48,393 nt of DNA from DATJHM01 sp035493895 (GCA_035493895.1 DATJHM010000035.1:1-48393); one strand, 5' to 3'. Shown: positions 21,868 through 32,545, numbered from the stretch's first letter. Program-made: numbers and translations. The notes: generated from the letters alone by a model not told the origin.

Positions 21868-23469
21868 ATGATAGTATCTCCCCCTGTATTTTCCGATCTA
21901 CTGAGCGATCTTACAAACGCAAAGGTGGAGGGTCGCAAAATCGCCATTCGGCAATTGCAGTTCTGGTATCGAGACCGGGCACGACAGCCATTGCAGGATG
22001 CGTTGCAGGACAAAAGTCCGTCTGTACGCCTGGAAGCAGTGCAGGGCCTGCGTCAGTTGCAAGATCCACAAGCCATCCCCGCACTGCTTCCTTGTCTAAC
22101 CGATCAACCCAGAATACGCATGGCAGTCATCGGAACGCTCGCCGTTTTGCAAGATCCGCAGATCATCGCGCATATGACCCCTCTGCTCAATGATCCAGAT
22201 CTGGACATACGCGACGTGGCGGTCGCAGCGCTGGGTACCTCGAGAGATCCACAGGTCATCCCATTGCTCGTCTCTCTGCTTGCAAATAATGCATCAAGGA
22301 CATCGTGGATAGCAATGGAAGCTCTGAGAAAGTCACAAAATCCGCAAATTATTCCTCATCTGACTCCCTTCCTGAGCGATCCTAACCATTCTAAACGTTG
22401 GGATGCGGCGAGAGTACTGGGATATTTGCACGATCCACAGATCATCTCGCTTCTGACACCGTTGCTCGCCGATTCTCACTGGCTTGTGCGCCAGGAGGTG
22501 GCAGAAGCTATAGGACGATTGAAAAATACAGAGACTATCCCCTTGCTTATACCGCTACTTGCCGATCCTGAGGTGGCTGTGCGCCATGAGGCAGTAAAAG
22601 CCCTGGGGAAGTTCAAAGATACACACATGATTACAAGGCTCACGCCGTTGCTTTCCAATCCCGACAAGAAGCTATGCGTAACTGCAATAGAAATTCTGGG
22701 AACATTGAAAGATTCTCAGATCATTCCGCACCTGACGCCTACGCTCTCCGATTCTGACTGGCACATGCGCAAAGCGGCAGTGAACGCACTAGGCGCACTG
22801 AAAGATCCACAAGTCATTCCGCTTTTGATGCCTTTACTCTCCGATCCCATGCAGGACATACGTATAGCAACAATGAAGGCCCTGGGTATATTGAAATGTC
22901 CTCAGCTCATCCCGCTTTTGACGCCACTCCTCTCCGATTCCACCGAATGGTATGTACGCATCGTAGCGATAGAGACGCTAGGGAAAATGAAAGACAAACA
23001 GATCATCCCGCTTTTGACACCACTCCTCTCCAATCCCAACAGTGGTGTACGTTGGCGAGTGGTGGAAGCATTGGGAAGGCTGAAAGATATACAAATGCTT
23101 CCGACGCTCGTGCCATTCCTCATCGATTCCAATTGGGGTATACGTATAGCAGCGGTAAACGCCCTGGGAAATCTGAAAGATCCACAAATCATCCCCTTAC
23201 TCACATCTACACTCTCCTCTTCCAGCAACGATATACGCATGGCCGCAATGAAAGCTTTAACAAAGCTGAACGATCCACAAATCATTCCGCTTCTACAACC
23301 TTTGCTTGCCGATTCCGACCAATATATACGCGCGGCAACGATGAAGGCTCTGGCAAAACGGAGCGACCCACAAATCGTGCCGCTCCTTCTACCTCTTATC
23401 AGCGATCCATCGCGGAGTGTGCGCAATAAAGCGGTCAATTTGCTCGATATGCTGATGAATGCATCGTAG
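21868..23469 (+). CDS. HEAT-repeat protein
   Basis: A 533-residue alpha-solenoid made almost entirely of about 16 tandem repeats of roughly 31 residues. Each follows the pattern DPQIIPLLTPLLSDP, a short turn, then R-AA--ALG-LK. Such PBS-lyase/HEAT arrays are protein-interaction scaffolds. No catalytic domain, signal peptide or membrane segment is seen. The repeats are similar enough to each other to suggest recent expansion. The stop codon (TAG at 23467-23469) lies inside a perfect palindromic repeat element, so the natural 3' end may have been altered by that insertion. It is divergent from the TRADD-N-associated-type gene, with which it could share promoter space at 21660-21867. Confidence 0.9.
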   Translation: MIVSPPVFSDLLSDLTNAKVEGRKIAIRQLQFWYRDRARQPLQDALQDKSPSVRLEAVQGLRQLQDPQAIPALLPCLTDQPRIRMAVIGTLAVLQDPQIIAHMTPLLNDPDLDIRDVAVAALGTSRDPQVIPLLVSLLANNASRTSWIAMEALRKSQNPQIIPHLTPFLSDPNHSKRWDAARVLGYLHDPQIISLLTPLLADSHWLVRQEVAEAIGRLKNTETIPLLIPLLADPEVAVRHEAVKALGKFKDTHMITRLTPLLSNPDKKLCVTAIEILGTLKDSQIIPHLTPTLSDSDWHMRKAAVNALGALKDPQVIPLLMPLLSDPMQDIRIATMKALGILKCPQLIPLLTPLLSDSTEWYVRIVAIETLGKMKDKQIIPLLTPLLSNPNSGVRWRVVEALGRLKDIQMLPTLVPFLIDSNWGIRIAAVNALGNLKDPQIIPLLTSTLSSSSNDIRMAAMKALTKLNDPQIIPLLQPLLADSDQYIRAATMKALAKRSDPQIVPLLLPLISDPSRSVRNKAVNLLDMLMNAS

Positions 23470-23506
23470 AGGCGTGGGCTTGTCTCCGCCTGATCGCCTC
23501 TACGAT
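23463..23506. repeat. REP-like palindrome overlapping the HEAT gene stop codon
   Basis: ATCGTAGAGGCG (23463-23474) and CGCCTCTACGAT (23495-23506) are perfect inverted arms around TGGGCTTGTCTCCGCCTGAT. The core matches the element at 17344-17406. The TAG stop of the HEAT-repeat gene is part of the left arm. Confidence 0.75.
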
Positions 23507-23579
23507 CATCACAAACAACCATATCGTAGGACAAATATGACCACCTTCAACAATCCAACCATGCCAGCATCAGGTCATG

Positions 23580-24054
23580 AACTCCAACAAATTCATGCAA
23601 AAAAACGAATCTCGCAGAGACTCTTCAGAAATCTCACCATGCGCCGAATATACATACCAGGAGGAGCAAACACTCCCTTCCGCCCGGCACTCCCCATCAC
23701 GATGTTGCCTGAGAGAGGGACGGTGCAACATCGACATGGGGACACATGGCGTGCTGGGGTAGGGGAGCGTATCAGGGGAAGATCTCGCTGAAATCGGCAT
23801 GGTGTAGCTTCTGTAGCATGTGTAGCTTTTTTGTAAAAAGATTTGTAGCGCGTCGGTGTAGCTTTTTTGTAAAAAGATTTGTAGCGCGTCAGTGTAGCTT
23901 CTGTAGCATGTGTAGCTTTTTTGTAGCGCGTCACTAAAAAGATCCACACTTCCTGCCTCACATTGCGATGTAGCCTGATGTAGCAGTCAGTGTAGGATCA
24001 AGATCCCGATCACCTCCACCTTTGTGTAGGATGTGTAGCACTTTTACAATTTTT
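23580..24054 (-). repeat. Dispersed non-coding repeat, copy A (inverted relative to copy B)
   Basis: On the complement this region carries, in order, a 64-base block (23991-24054), a block with CCCTCTCTCAGGC and ACATCG (about 23690-23740) and a block with GAGATTTCTGAAG (about 23620-23650). The same three blocks occur in the same order at 31256-31490. The 64-base block matches at about 59 of 64 positions. In copy A the first two blocks are separated by a tandem-repeat array. No protein is supported here. Confidence 0.75.
23802..23934 (+). repeat. Interspersed 18-bp and 36-bp direct repeats rich in TGTAGC
   Basis: Units in order: an 18-bp unit GTGTAGCTTCTGTAGCAT (23802-23819); a 36-bp unit (23820-23855), starting GTGTAGCTTTTTTG and ending TTTGTAGCGCGTCG; an almost identical 36-bp unit (23856-23891); the same 18-bp unit again (23892-23909); and a shortened version of the 36-bp unit (23910-23934). 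There are no spacers of constant length and no cas genes. Confidence 0.85.
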
Positions 24055-24219
24055 ATCATGCATTGCCAATGTGCCTGGCACACGCACATACCAGCATCGC
24101 TTCCTGCTCAGGAAACGTTGCCAGGAGGAACGGCGCTTTGTGCCATTGGCTCCAATCATGCGCAGCAATTCGCGTCGATCTCCTTCTCTTTTCCGGCATA
24201 TGTTGGCATCAATGCAGCA
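24055..24219. other. Rest of the gene-free stretch before the MTHFR gene
   Basis: Nothing recognised. No open frame with a plausible start, no hairpin with a T-run and no match to the repeats on its left. Confidence 0.4.
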
Positions 24220-26121
24220 TCAGGTACGCATGCGAATGTAGGGGAGCAATTCTCCCAGTAATTCGAAACGCTCAAGGGGCATCAGATACACGCCCTGAAT
24301 AAGAGGAAAAATCGCAGCAAAAAGTTCTTTTGCCATCTCTACGCCGACTGCACTGCCCGCTTCACCAGCATCGTGTAATCGCTCACGTATGTGGTCGGGA
24401 ATCACAATTCCGGGCACTTCGTGATGGAATTTTTCCGCTTGCTGATAAGAATGAAGTGGCTGCAAACCTGCCAGCAGAGGAACGGAGAGCGCTCCATAAC
24501 GTTGCGTGTAGCGCTCGACATACTCCAGCAGCGCAGTCGCATCAAACACAGGTTGCGTCATAATAAATTGCGCCCCACACGCAATCTTACGGTGAAGGCG
24601 TTCGATATCCTGCTCCACATCGGTTGCCGTGGGATTCGCAGCGCAGCCAATACAGAACGTGCCGGGCACGGCGAGCTTACGCCCTCTTGCATCAAGGCCC
24701 TGGTTCAAATTGTGCAGAATGGCGATAAGTCCAATACTATCGATATCCCAGATGCCGGTAGCATTGGGAAAATCGCCATGATTGGGGGGATCGCCAGTAA
24801 TTGCCAGAATATTGCGCACATCGGTTGCATGCGCCCCGATGACATCGCTTTGCACGGCCATGAGGTTCCGGTCGCGGGGAGTAAAATGAATGATGGTTTC
24901 TATCCCGACATGTTGTTGAATCAGACGAGCGGCCGCCACATTATTCATCCGCACGCGCGCCATGGCATTATCGGTAATGTTAATCACATCCGCACCATAC
25001 TCGCGGATGGCGGCAGCATTCTGCAAAAAGCGCGTAAACTTTACGCTACGTGGTGGGCTCATCTCGACACTGACCACAAACCGTTTCTCTTGCAAGAGGC
25101 GAACGAAGTGGGTAGCAGGCTGTGAGTTTGCCTGATGTTCAATGGGCTCCTGTGTTCGCTCACGCCCCATTAGCAAACCTTCTGTAGCACTGGGAGCGGT
25201 CAATTGAAGGTGGGGAGCGTACTCAGCTAGCGGCTTGCTCATGGCGGCAATATGTTGGGGAGTCGTACCGCAACATCCTCCGATCAAGCGAACGCCAGCA
25301 TCCAGAAAGCGGCGCGTTGATTCCGCAAAATACTCGGGAGTCGCAAGATACATAAACCGATTGCCCACGCGCTTCGGCAGGCCAGCGTTGGGTTGCGCCG
25401 CCACAAACGTATCCTCGGTCGTACCGCGCCCCATCGCCGCAACCACGTCGAACATGCTCGCCGGTCCAAGCGCACAATTGACTCCAACGACGTCCGCGCC
25501 GAGCTCCTGAAGCGTCTTTCCCACTGCCAGCGGCTCTTCTCCGCTCGCGATAGTTCCATCATCACCGAAAGTCATGAGCGCCACAACCGGGAGATCGGTG
25601 ATACTGCGCACGGCACGCAAAGCTTCGCGCATCTCGGCCATATCTGAGAAGGTCTCCAGCAGCAAAAGATCAACACCTGACTGTAAGAGCGCCTCGGTCT
25701 GTTCGAGAAAGGCTACACGCGCATCGGCAGGCTCAATACGCCCAAGAGGAGCAAGCGGGCTCCCGAGCGGGCCGATATTCCCTGCCAGAAATATGGGCAA
25801 TTCACTGAGTTCCCGAACTTCACGGGCAATTTTTGCGCCAGCACGATTGATGTCGCGCACAGCATACTCCAGGCCATGTTCCGCGAGCCGATAGCGATTT
25901 GCACCGAAGGTATTGGTTTCAATAACCTGCGCCCCGGCAGCTATATAGTCCAGATGAATAGTTTTGATCAGCTCAGGCGAAGTAAGATTCAACTGCTCAA
26001 AACAGTGATCATAAGAAACCCCTCGGGCATGCAGTTCGGTCCCCATTCCACCGTCACAGAGCAACGGGCCCTGTTGTAGCCGCTCTAAGAACGGGTAAGA
26101 TGTGCGCATAATCGTCTTCAT
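24220..26121 (-). CDS. Bifunctional homocysteine S-methyltransferase / methylenetetrahydrofolate reductase
   Basis: A 633-residue fusion. Residues about 1-310 form the zinc-dependent homocysteine methyltransferase barrel (LLCDGGMGTELHARG, VIETNTFGANRY, VGVNCALGP and the GGCCGTTP zinc cysteines). From about residue 345, the MTHFR domain follows (FVVSVEMSPPRSVKF, DVINITDNAMARVRMN, HFTPRDRN, ILAITGDPP, GAQFIMTQPVFD, PLLAGLQPL, IPDHIRERL). It would make methyltetrahydrofolate and transfer a methyl group to homocysteine to form methionine; this fusion is also known from Bacillus and others. The start at 26121 follows a weak GAAAG; an ATG at 26109 is also possible. It is divergent from an acetyltransferase gene. 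Confidence 0.94.
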   Translation of the reverse strand: MKTIMRTSYPFLERLQQGPLLCDGGMGTELHARGVSYDHCFEQLNLTSPELIKTIHLDYIAAGAQVIETNTFGANRYRLAEHGLEYAVRDINRAGAKIAREVRELSELPIFLAGNIGPLGSPLAPLGRIEPADARVAFLEQTEALLQSGVDLLLLETFSDMAEMREALRAVRSITDLPVVALMTFGDDGTIASGEEPLAVGKTLQELGADVVGVNCALGPASMFDVVAAMGRGTTEDTFVAAQPNAGLPKRVGNRFMYLATPEYFAESTRRFLDAGVRLIGGCCGTTPQHIAAMSKPLAEYAPHLQLTAPSATEGLLMGRERTQEPIEHQANSQPATHFVRLLQEKRFVVSVEMSPPRSVKFTRFLQNAAAIREYGADVINITDNAMARVRMNNVAAARLIQQHVGIETIIHFTPRDRNLMAVQSDVIGAHATDVRNILAITGDPPNHGDFPNATGIWDIDSIGLIAILHNLNQGLDARGRKLAVPGTFCIGCAANPTATDVEQDIERLHRKIACGAQFIMTQPVFDATALLEYVERYTQRYGALSVPLLAGLQPLHSYQQAEKFHHEVPGIVIPDHIRERLHDAGEAGSAVGVEMAKELFAAIFPLIQGVYLMPLERFELLGELLPYIRMRT

Positions 26122-26255
26122 ACTTTCATTTTTATCACTGGCAAGTTTTACGCGTATGTTGTACTTAATTTTACGACAAAACACAACCTGCCAGCAGCAA
26201 CGGTGTGATACAGTAAGTAACGAAACACTGTAGCTAGCCAGAAGGAGTATAGTAG

Positions 26256-27314
26256 ATGCTCAGGCAACGAATTAGCGTTCAACCACTGCGTGCCACCGAT
26301 ATACCACAGATTGTAGAGCTCATACAGGCTCAATTTAGACGTCAGGATGCCATCGATCCTCGTCTTCATCTGAGCAGATCAGCCTCCGACCTCAACAAAA
26401 TGCTGCAAGCGCAACTGGAGATGAGCGACAATCAGCCGCTCGTTGCGCATGATGCTGAAGGCCGTGTACGTGGCTACGTACTCCCTGCCTACTGGGAGCT
26501 TGAGCCGGATGAGGAGATGATCTCTTTTTTCACTGCGCGCAATGGCACCTGCCAGTATTGGACACTGCCCGCGCCGACTGATGCCGATGCGCTGCCCGTC
26601 ACGGAAGCGATGCTAGATGCGCTCACAGCCTACTGGCAAAGCAAGCAGACCTATGGCGATCTTCTCCGCTGGCCCGCCAACGATCTCTGGCTCGAACCAC
26701 TCCTCTTCGCCAGAGGCTTTCTCTCCGATAACCTGATGGCTCTGCGCCCCCTGGACCCATTGCCTCCCAGCAAACATCCCACCCCTCCAGGCTACCATGC
26801 GCGCCTTGCTCGACCCGAAGACGAAGATGCCCTGGTCCGCTTGCATCACGACGAGCTGGCCTTCCACCTTCCCTATACGCCCTTTGTCCGGCTCGTTCCA
26901 GCGCTCGAAACCGCCTTTCGTAAGCGACTGGCTCAGGCCTGGGAGGGGATCGCAGTCGAGGATGGTGCACCGCTTGTCATAGTCATCGAACATGAGCAAG
27001 AAGTCGTCGCTATGTCAGAGAACGAGCTGCTCATCGTAGAGAATATGGGCGGATTTCGACTTATGCCTCCTGGACGATATGGCTATCTAAACAATGTCAG
27101 TGTCAGCGAGAAGACACGTGGACAGGGCATCGGGCGCTTGCTGGTAGAAGCAACCTTCCAGGCGCTCAGCCGCTATGATATCGATGCCTACATCCTCTGG
27201 TATAGTCAGGATAATCCACGCGCCAGCGGCTTCTGGCCTCACATGGGATTTCGGCCATTATGGAAAACGCATCAGCGGCACAATCGCAGTGATGGCATTC
27301 AACCCATGAGCTGA
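26256..27314 (+). CDS. GNAT-family N-acetyltransferase
   Basis: A 352-residue protein with AGAAGGAG just upstream. The C-terminal part shows the acetyl-CoA binding GNAT core: YLNNVSVSEKTRGQGIGRLLVEATFQAL (motif A, RGQGIG), followed by DAYILWYSQDNPRASGFWPHMGFRPLW (motif B). The first half has a weaker, similar fold (PLRATDIPQIVELIQAQF near the start), so it is probably a tandem-GNAT protein with one active site. The substrate cannot be inferred. It lies between genes on the opposite strand and is probably monocistronic. Confidence 0.88.
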   Translation: MLRQRISVQPLRATDIPQIVELIQAQFRRQDAIDPRLHLSRSASDLNKMLQAQLEMSDNQPLVAHDAEGRVRGYVLPAYWELEPDEEMISFFTARNGTCQYWTLPAPTDADALPVTEAMLDALTAYWQSKQTYGDLLRWPANDLWLEPLLFARGFLSDNLMALRPLDPLPPSKHPTPPGYHARLARPEDEDALVRLHHDELAFHLPYTPFVRLVPALETAFRKRLAQAWEGIAVEDGAPLVIVIEHEQEVVAMSENELLIVENMGGFRLMPPGRYGYLNNVSVSEKTRGQGIGRLLVEATFQALSRYDIDAYILWYSQDNPRASGFWPHMGFRPLWKTHQRHNRSDGIQPMS

Positions 27315-27383
27315 AAGTAACCGCTCACGATCCCTATTTGCAGCGCACGCTTAAGGCTATAAGAAATATACAGGGATAACCTG

Positions 27384-27430
27384 ATAAAAGCGGCAACGAC
27401 TCCGAGAATGTCCGGAGTCGTTGCCGCTTC
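27384..27430 (-). terminator. Rho-independent terminator of pgi
   Basis: A perfect 17-bp stem (27388-27404 with 27413-27429, core GGCAACGACTCCG/CGGAGTCGTTGCC). On the minus strand it is followed by TTTTATC. It lies 26 bases past the pgi stop codon and may also serve the convergent acetyltransferase gene. Confidence 0.9.
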
Positions 27431-27455
27431 AGCGTTCAGCCTGCGCGAAAAACGC

Positions 27456-29093
<1,638 letters not shown>

Positions 29094-29414
29094 ATCTCAA
29101 TTCTCCTCTATCAAAAACAGGAATATGCATCTTGCAAATGAGGGCTGAACACATAAAAACTTCAGCTTCTCTTACGATACGCTTCCCCGAATCGTCGCAT
29201 GATCAGCAGACGACTGCTCTCTTCTCTTACCCTACCACATAGAGGAGTACTGGCGAAAGGTCTCTCTTTAACTCAGCACAGGAATGGCTAATAGTTCTCA
29301 CTTCACCAATCTGAAGCCGGAAATCCCCGTTACCCCTACCATAAAGTACACTTACTTTACATAGAATCAAAAAAAGCGCTACTATAGAATGAAGAAAATG
29401 AGGGAATGTGGAAG
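29094..29414. other. Intergenic region, nothing clear
   Basis: Between the divergent pgi and the small membrane-protein gene. No protein, repeat or strong hairpin is recognised. TTTACA (29356) and TATAGA (29383) resemble promoter boxes but stand 21 bases apart, too far for confidence. Confidence 0.4.
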
Positions 29415-29666
29415 ATGGACCGACAAAAAGTACAATTTGCCTTTGGGCTTACTATTCTCAGCGCGTTTGCTTTTCTTTTTTGTGCAGATCTTTTCTTGAG
29501 CATACAAATGTTTTATAGCAAGGGAATATGGTTTCCCCTTTTGCTGGTTATTGTTTGTCCACTGTGTGTTTATGTACAATGGGGCTATTTCCACCTCAAG
29601 AAAAAAGATGAAGAGCAACGTCGCAGACCCCCCATCAACAGCCCGTTGAATACTCCACTTGTGTAA
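29415..29666 (+). CDS. Small two-helix membrane protein of unknown function
   Basis: An 83-residue protein (start at 29415 chosen because GAGGG lies about nine bases upstream; an ATG at 29406 is also possible). Two hydrophobic stretches are seen: LTILSAFAFLFCADLFLSI, and the segment WFPLLLVIVCPLCVYVQW. A lysine and arginine-rich hydrophilic tail (KKKDEEQRRRPP) follows. The tail predicts both ends in the cytoplasm. Not recognised as a known family. It stands alone between pgi and the P450 gene. Short length and weak context keep this as a probable, not certain, gene. Confidence 0.5.
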   Translation: MDRQKVQFAFGLTILSAFAFLFCADLFLSIQMFYSKGIWFPLLLVIVCPLCVYVQWGYFHLKKKDEEQRRRPPINSPLNTPLV

Positions 29667-29751
29667 TAAATCATCAGCGCAGTGCAATCTTTTTTGTTTC
29701 GCGACAAAAAAATAGTATTTCCCCGAATAACGTTCTTCTGCGAAGATGCCC

Positions 29752-29782
29752 TTGCAACCTTGACCATAAAAATCGCTATAAT
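29752..29782 (+). promoter_or_regulatory. Candidate promoter of the P450 gene
   Basis: TATAAT at 29777-29782 is a perfect -10 box. TTGCAA at 29752-29757 is a possible -35 box, but the 19-base spacer is longer than ideal. The P450 start is 68 bases past the -10. Confidence 0.45.
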
Positions 29783-29849
29783 TCTTTAAGAGACTAATTT
29801 ACATACGAAGAGATAATTTGCTACAGATAGACACAGAAAGGATAGCTGC

Positions 29850-31103
29850 GTGAGCACACAATCTTCACAGCATCAACCAGAATCGGCAATCCAGCAAAGT
29901 GCTGAACCTGCACACCAGGGCTTCACCATTCGCAAACTCGCTCCCAATCCCTTTCCCCACTATCGAGAGATGCGCGAACAGCATCCCGTTGCCTACAGCC
30001 AGGAGAGTAAGGCATGGGAAATATTTCGCTATGATGACATACAGAGCATCGTCAACAATCCGACCCTCTTCTCATCGGAGCAAGTCATCACCAATGAAGC
30101 CGTAGCGGAACGCAGACGCAAACGCCGCGAGCGCGGATTCGATGAAGATGAAGAGTTCGGGCGTAGCCTCATCAATGCCGATCCGCCGCGTCACCGACAA
30201 CTCCGCTCGCTCATCACGCAGGCCTTCACGCCACGTACCATTGCCCTACTGGCTCCACGCATTAGCGATATCGTGCACGAACAGCTCGATAAGATCGCAG
30301 ATAACGGCGCAATGGACGTCATCGCGGACCTTTCCTATCCTCTACCAGTCACCGTGATCGCCGAGATGCTGGGCATTCCCTCCACAGATCGTGCTCAATT
30401 CAAGCGCTGGTCAGATGCAGTGATCAGCGACGAGGAAGACGAGGCTATAGAAGCAAGCCACGAGATGAACCGTTACTTCAAAGGGATACTGGAGCAGAGA
30501 CGCAAACAGCCAGGCACAGATATGATCAGCGAGCTGATCGCTGCCGACATCGAAGGCGAAAAACTGACCGAGTCCGAACTGCTCAGCTTCTGTGTCCTCT
30601 TACTGGTCGCGGGCAACATCACAACCACAAACTTGATTGGCAATGCTATCCTCTGCTTCGACGAACATCCGGAAGTCATGGATGAGATACGCGCTGACCC
30701 GGCCCTTCTCCCTGGAGCAATAGAAGAGGTTCTGCGCTATCGCTCACCGGTACAATTGCTGATACGCGCCGTCACCAGGGATACCGTGCTGGGAGGGCAG
30801 CAACTCAAAGCGGGCGATCTGGTTCTCCCCAACCTGGGCTCAGCCAATCGCGATGAAACCCAGTTTCCCGATCCCGATCGCTTTGATATTCACCGCAATC
30901 CTAACCGCCACGTTGCCTTTGGACATGGCATTCACTTCTGTATCGGTGCGCCATTAGCACGTCTGGAGGCAAAAATTGCGCTGGAAATCATACTGGCGCG
31001 TTTTGCTGATATCAAATGCGACACCAGCATCCCGATGGAACCTGTTTCCAGCACCTTCATCTATAGCGTTAAAAATTTGCCTATCACCTTCCGTAATGCC
31101 TGA
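29850..31103 (+). CDS. Cytochrome P450
   Basis: A 417-residue soluble bacterial P450 (CYP107-like class). The GTG start at 29850 follows GAAAGGA. The K-helix ExxR is in IEEVLRYRSP. The heme loop is FGHGIHFCIGAPLARLEA with thiolate ligand Cys364. The I-helix reads LLVAGNITTTNLI: Thr258 is kept but the preceding residue, normally Asp or Glu (as in AGNETT), is Ile257. That acid helps proton delivery, so peroxide use, altered activation or lower monooxygenase activity is possible. No ferredoxin or reductase gene is adjacent, so electron partners must be elsewhere. The substrate is unknown. Confidence 0.95.
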   Translation: MSTQSSQHQPESAIQQSAEPAHQGFTIRKLAPNPFPHYREMREQHPVAYSQESKAWEIFRYDDIQSIVNNPTLFSSEQVITNEAVAERRRKRRERGFDEDEEFGRSLINADPPRHRQLRSLITQAFTPRTIALLAPRISDIVHEQLDKIADNGAMDVIADLSYPLPVTVIAEMLGIPSTDRAQFKRWSDAVISDEEDEAIEASHEMNRYFKGILEQRRKQPGTDMISELIAADIEGEKLTESELLSFCVLLLVAGNITTTNLIGNAILCFDEHPEVMDEIRADPALLPGAIEEVLRYRSPVQLLIRAVTRDTVLGGQQLKAGDLVLPNLGSANRDETQFPDPDRFDIHRNPNRHVAFGHGIHFCIGAPLARLEAKIALEIILARFADIKCDTSIPMEPVSSTFIYSVKNLPITFRNA

Positions 31104-31125
31104 CGATTTATCGTAAGATGACCTG

Positions 31126-31147
31126 GGGCAGCGATAAACCGCTGCCC
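31126..31147 (+). terminator. Possible terminator after the P450 gene
   Basis: GGGCAGCG, six bases, CGCTGCCC, a perfect 8-bp hairpin 23 bases past the stop codon. It is followed by ATCCCTTAC only, without a T-run. Confidence 0.5.
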
Positions 31148-31255
31148 ATCCCTTACTTCGAGCGTGATTCGCCTTCACCCCCTTTTGCCAAAAGAGAGCG
31201 GTTCCGCAATCTGTCATACAGTGTGTGTTTCTCAGGCGAATTACTGATGCGCCAG

Positions 31256-31490
31256 AAAAATTGTAAAAGTGCTACACATCCTACACAAATGTGAATGTGA
31301 TCGGGATCTTGCCCCTACACCAATGCTACACGTTCCCCATCGTGATGCTGCACTGACCCTCTCTCAGGCGACATCGTTGTTGTGAACATTGGGAAGGAGG
31401 TGTTGTTACCTCTGCTCCTAAGAAATATATTCGACAGATGGGGAGATTTCTGAAGGGGCAAGGCAAAATTTGTTTTTTGGTATGCATATG
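31256..31490 (+). repeat. Dispersed non-coding repeat, copy B
   Basis: Homologous, in inverted orientation, to 23580-24054. The 64-base block is 31256-31319. The CCCTCTCTCAGGC block follows at about 31333-31375, and the GAGATTTCTGAAG block at about 31441-31475. It lacks the tandem array present in copy A. The whole gene-free stretch 31104-31624 holds only this repeat, the hairpin at 31126-31147 and, at 31491-31624, sequence in which I recognise nothing. Confidence 0.75.
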
Positions 31491-31624
31491 TGGGCGAACC
31501 CGGGGTGACCATCACGTTTTGGTAGCCGGGAGCAATCTGTCTTGTCCTACGAAGTTCGTGGGGTGGACGTAGTCGCAGATAAACGGGCGACTCTACGGGA
31601 TTGGGGTGGCAGGAGGCATGCATA

Positions 31625-32545
31625 TCACTGATGCTCCCGTCGATAGCGATGAGGGGTAAGACCCAGACGATTTTTGAAGACCCTGGTAAAATGGCTCTGA
31701 TTGGGAAAGCCAACCGAAAATGCTATCTCAGCCAGATCGAGTCGTGTTTCTTTGAGGAGACGTTGCGCAGTCTCAATCCGTTTGCGGAGAACGAATTGAT
31801 GCGGGCTCTCTCCAGTCGTCATCCGAAAGAGGCGAGCAAAGTGATATGGACTGAAACCAATCTGCTGTGACAAGGTTTCCAATGAGAGATCCTGATCGAG
31901 AGAGCTTACAATATACTCTACAACACGCTTCATTTGCTGACGAGTGATCCCTTGCGAGGAGTCCTTGAGAGAAATGGCTGAGGTCTGGTAGTACCGTAAA
32001 AGATGCACAGCCAGCATCTGAGCCGCAGTCTCCGCATAGAGTTTTCCGGCTAACATAGGGGACTCCAATTCCTTTTGCAGAGCGAGTCCTATCTGCGTCA
32101 ACAGCGAATCCTGAAAACCCGAACGCTCCATCAATACCACACGGGTAGGATCACCCTCGGTGAGTTGTTCAGCAGCCCTACAGATGAGATCAGTGTTCAC
32201 ATGGACATGAAGTGTTTGAACGGGTTCAGAGGAGAGACTTCGGTAGCGAAGCTCGTAAGGAGAGCCACCGGGTGGGGTTAAAAACCAGTCCCCCTTGCAG
32301 ACGCGAAACGTTTCCCAGGAACTTCCCACATCTCTGCTTTCGAGCGTAAGCACTCCCTGTGTGATCATTACCAACGAGACATCAGGAACAGCAGGGAAAA
32401 TGATGCTCTCAACATCCTCTGGCTCATTGTAGATTCGCACAACCACTCCATCCCAGCCTGCCTGTAAGCTCGAATAGATGGGATTGGTGGGTGCAAAGGT
32501 TTCAAAAGCATAGGTAGATGTGGAATGAGGTACATCACGCTTCAT
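31625..32545 (-). CDS. AraC-family transcriptional regulator
   Basis: A 306-residue regulator; the ATG at 32545 follows GAGAGAGG, and an upstream TTG is less likely. Residues about 30-150 form a cupin-like sensing domain (LVMITQGVLTLES, GDWFLTPPGGSPYEL, LHVHVN). The last 100 residues carry the paired helix-turn-helix of AraC proteins: LSLETLSQQIGFSPYHFARLF, and the second HTH around LAEIAFSVGFPNQSHFTRVFKN with the GLTPHRYRR end. It is divergent from an SDR gene, the usual layout for a regulator and its target. The inverted repeats at 32816-32878 are candidate binding sites. The inducer is not predictable. Confidence 0.93.
   Translation of the reverse strand: MKRDVPHSTSTYAFETFAPTNPIYSSLQAGWDGVVVRIYNEPEDVESIIFPAVPDVSLVMITQGVLTLESRDVGSSWETFRVCKGDWFLTPPGGSPYELRYRSLSSEPVQTLHVHVNTDLICRAAEQLTEGDPTRVVLMERSGFQDSLLTQIGLALQKELESPMLAGKLYAETAAQMLAVHLLRYYQTSAISLKDSSQGITRQQMKRVVEYIVSSLDQDLSLETLSQQIGFSPYHFARLFRMTTGESPHQFVLRKRIETAQRLLKETRLDLAEIAFSVGFPNQSHFTRVFKNRLGLTPHRYRREHQ

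Noticed and set aside
23802..23934. CRISPR-like array
   Set aside because: Units are directly adjacent with no unique spacers of constant length, and no cas genes are present in the window.
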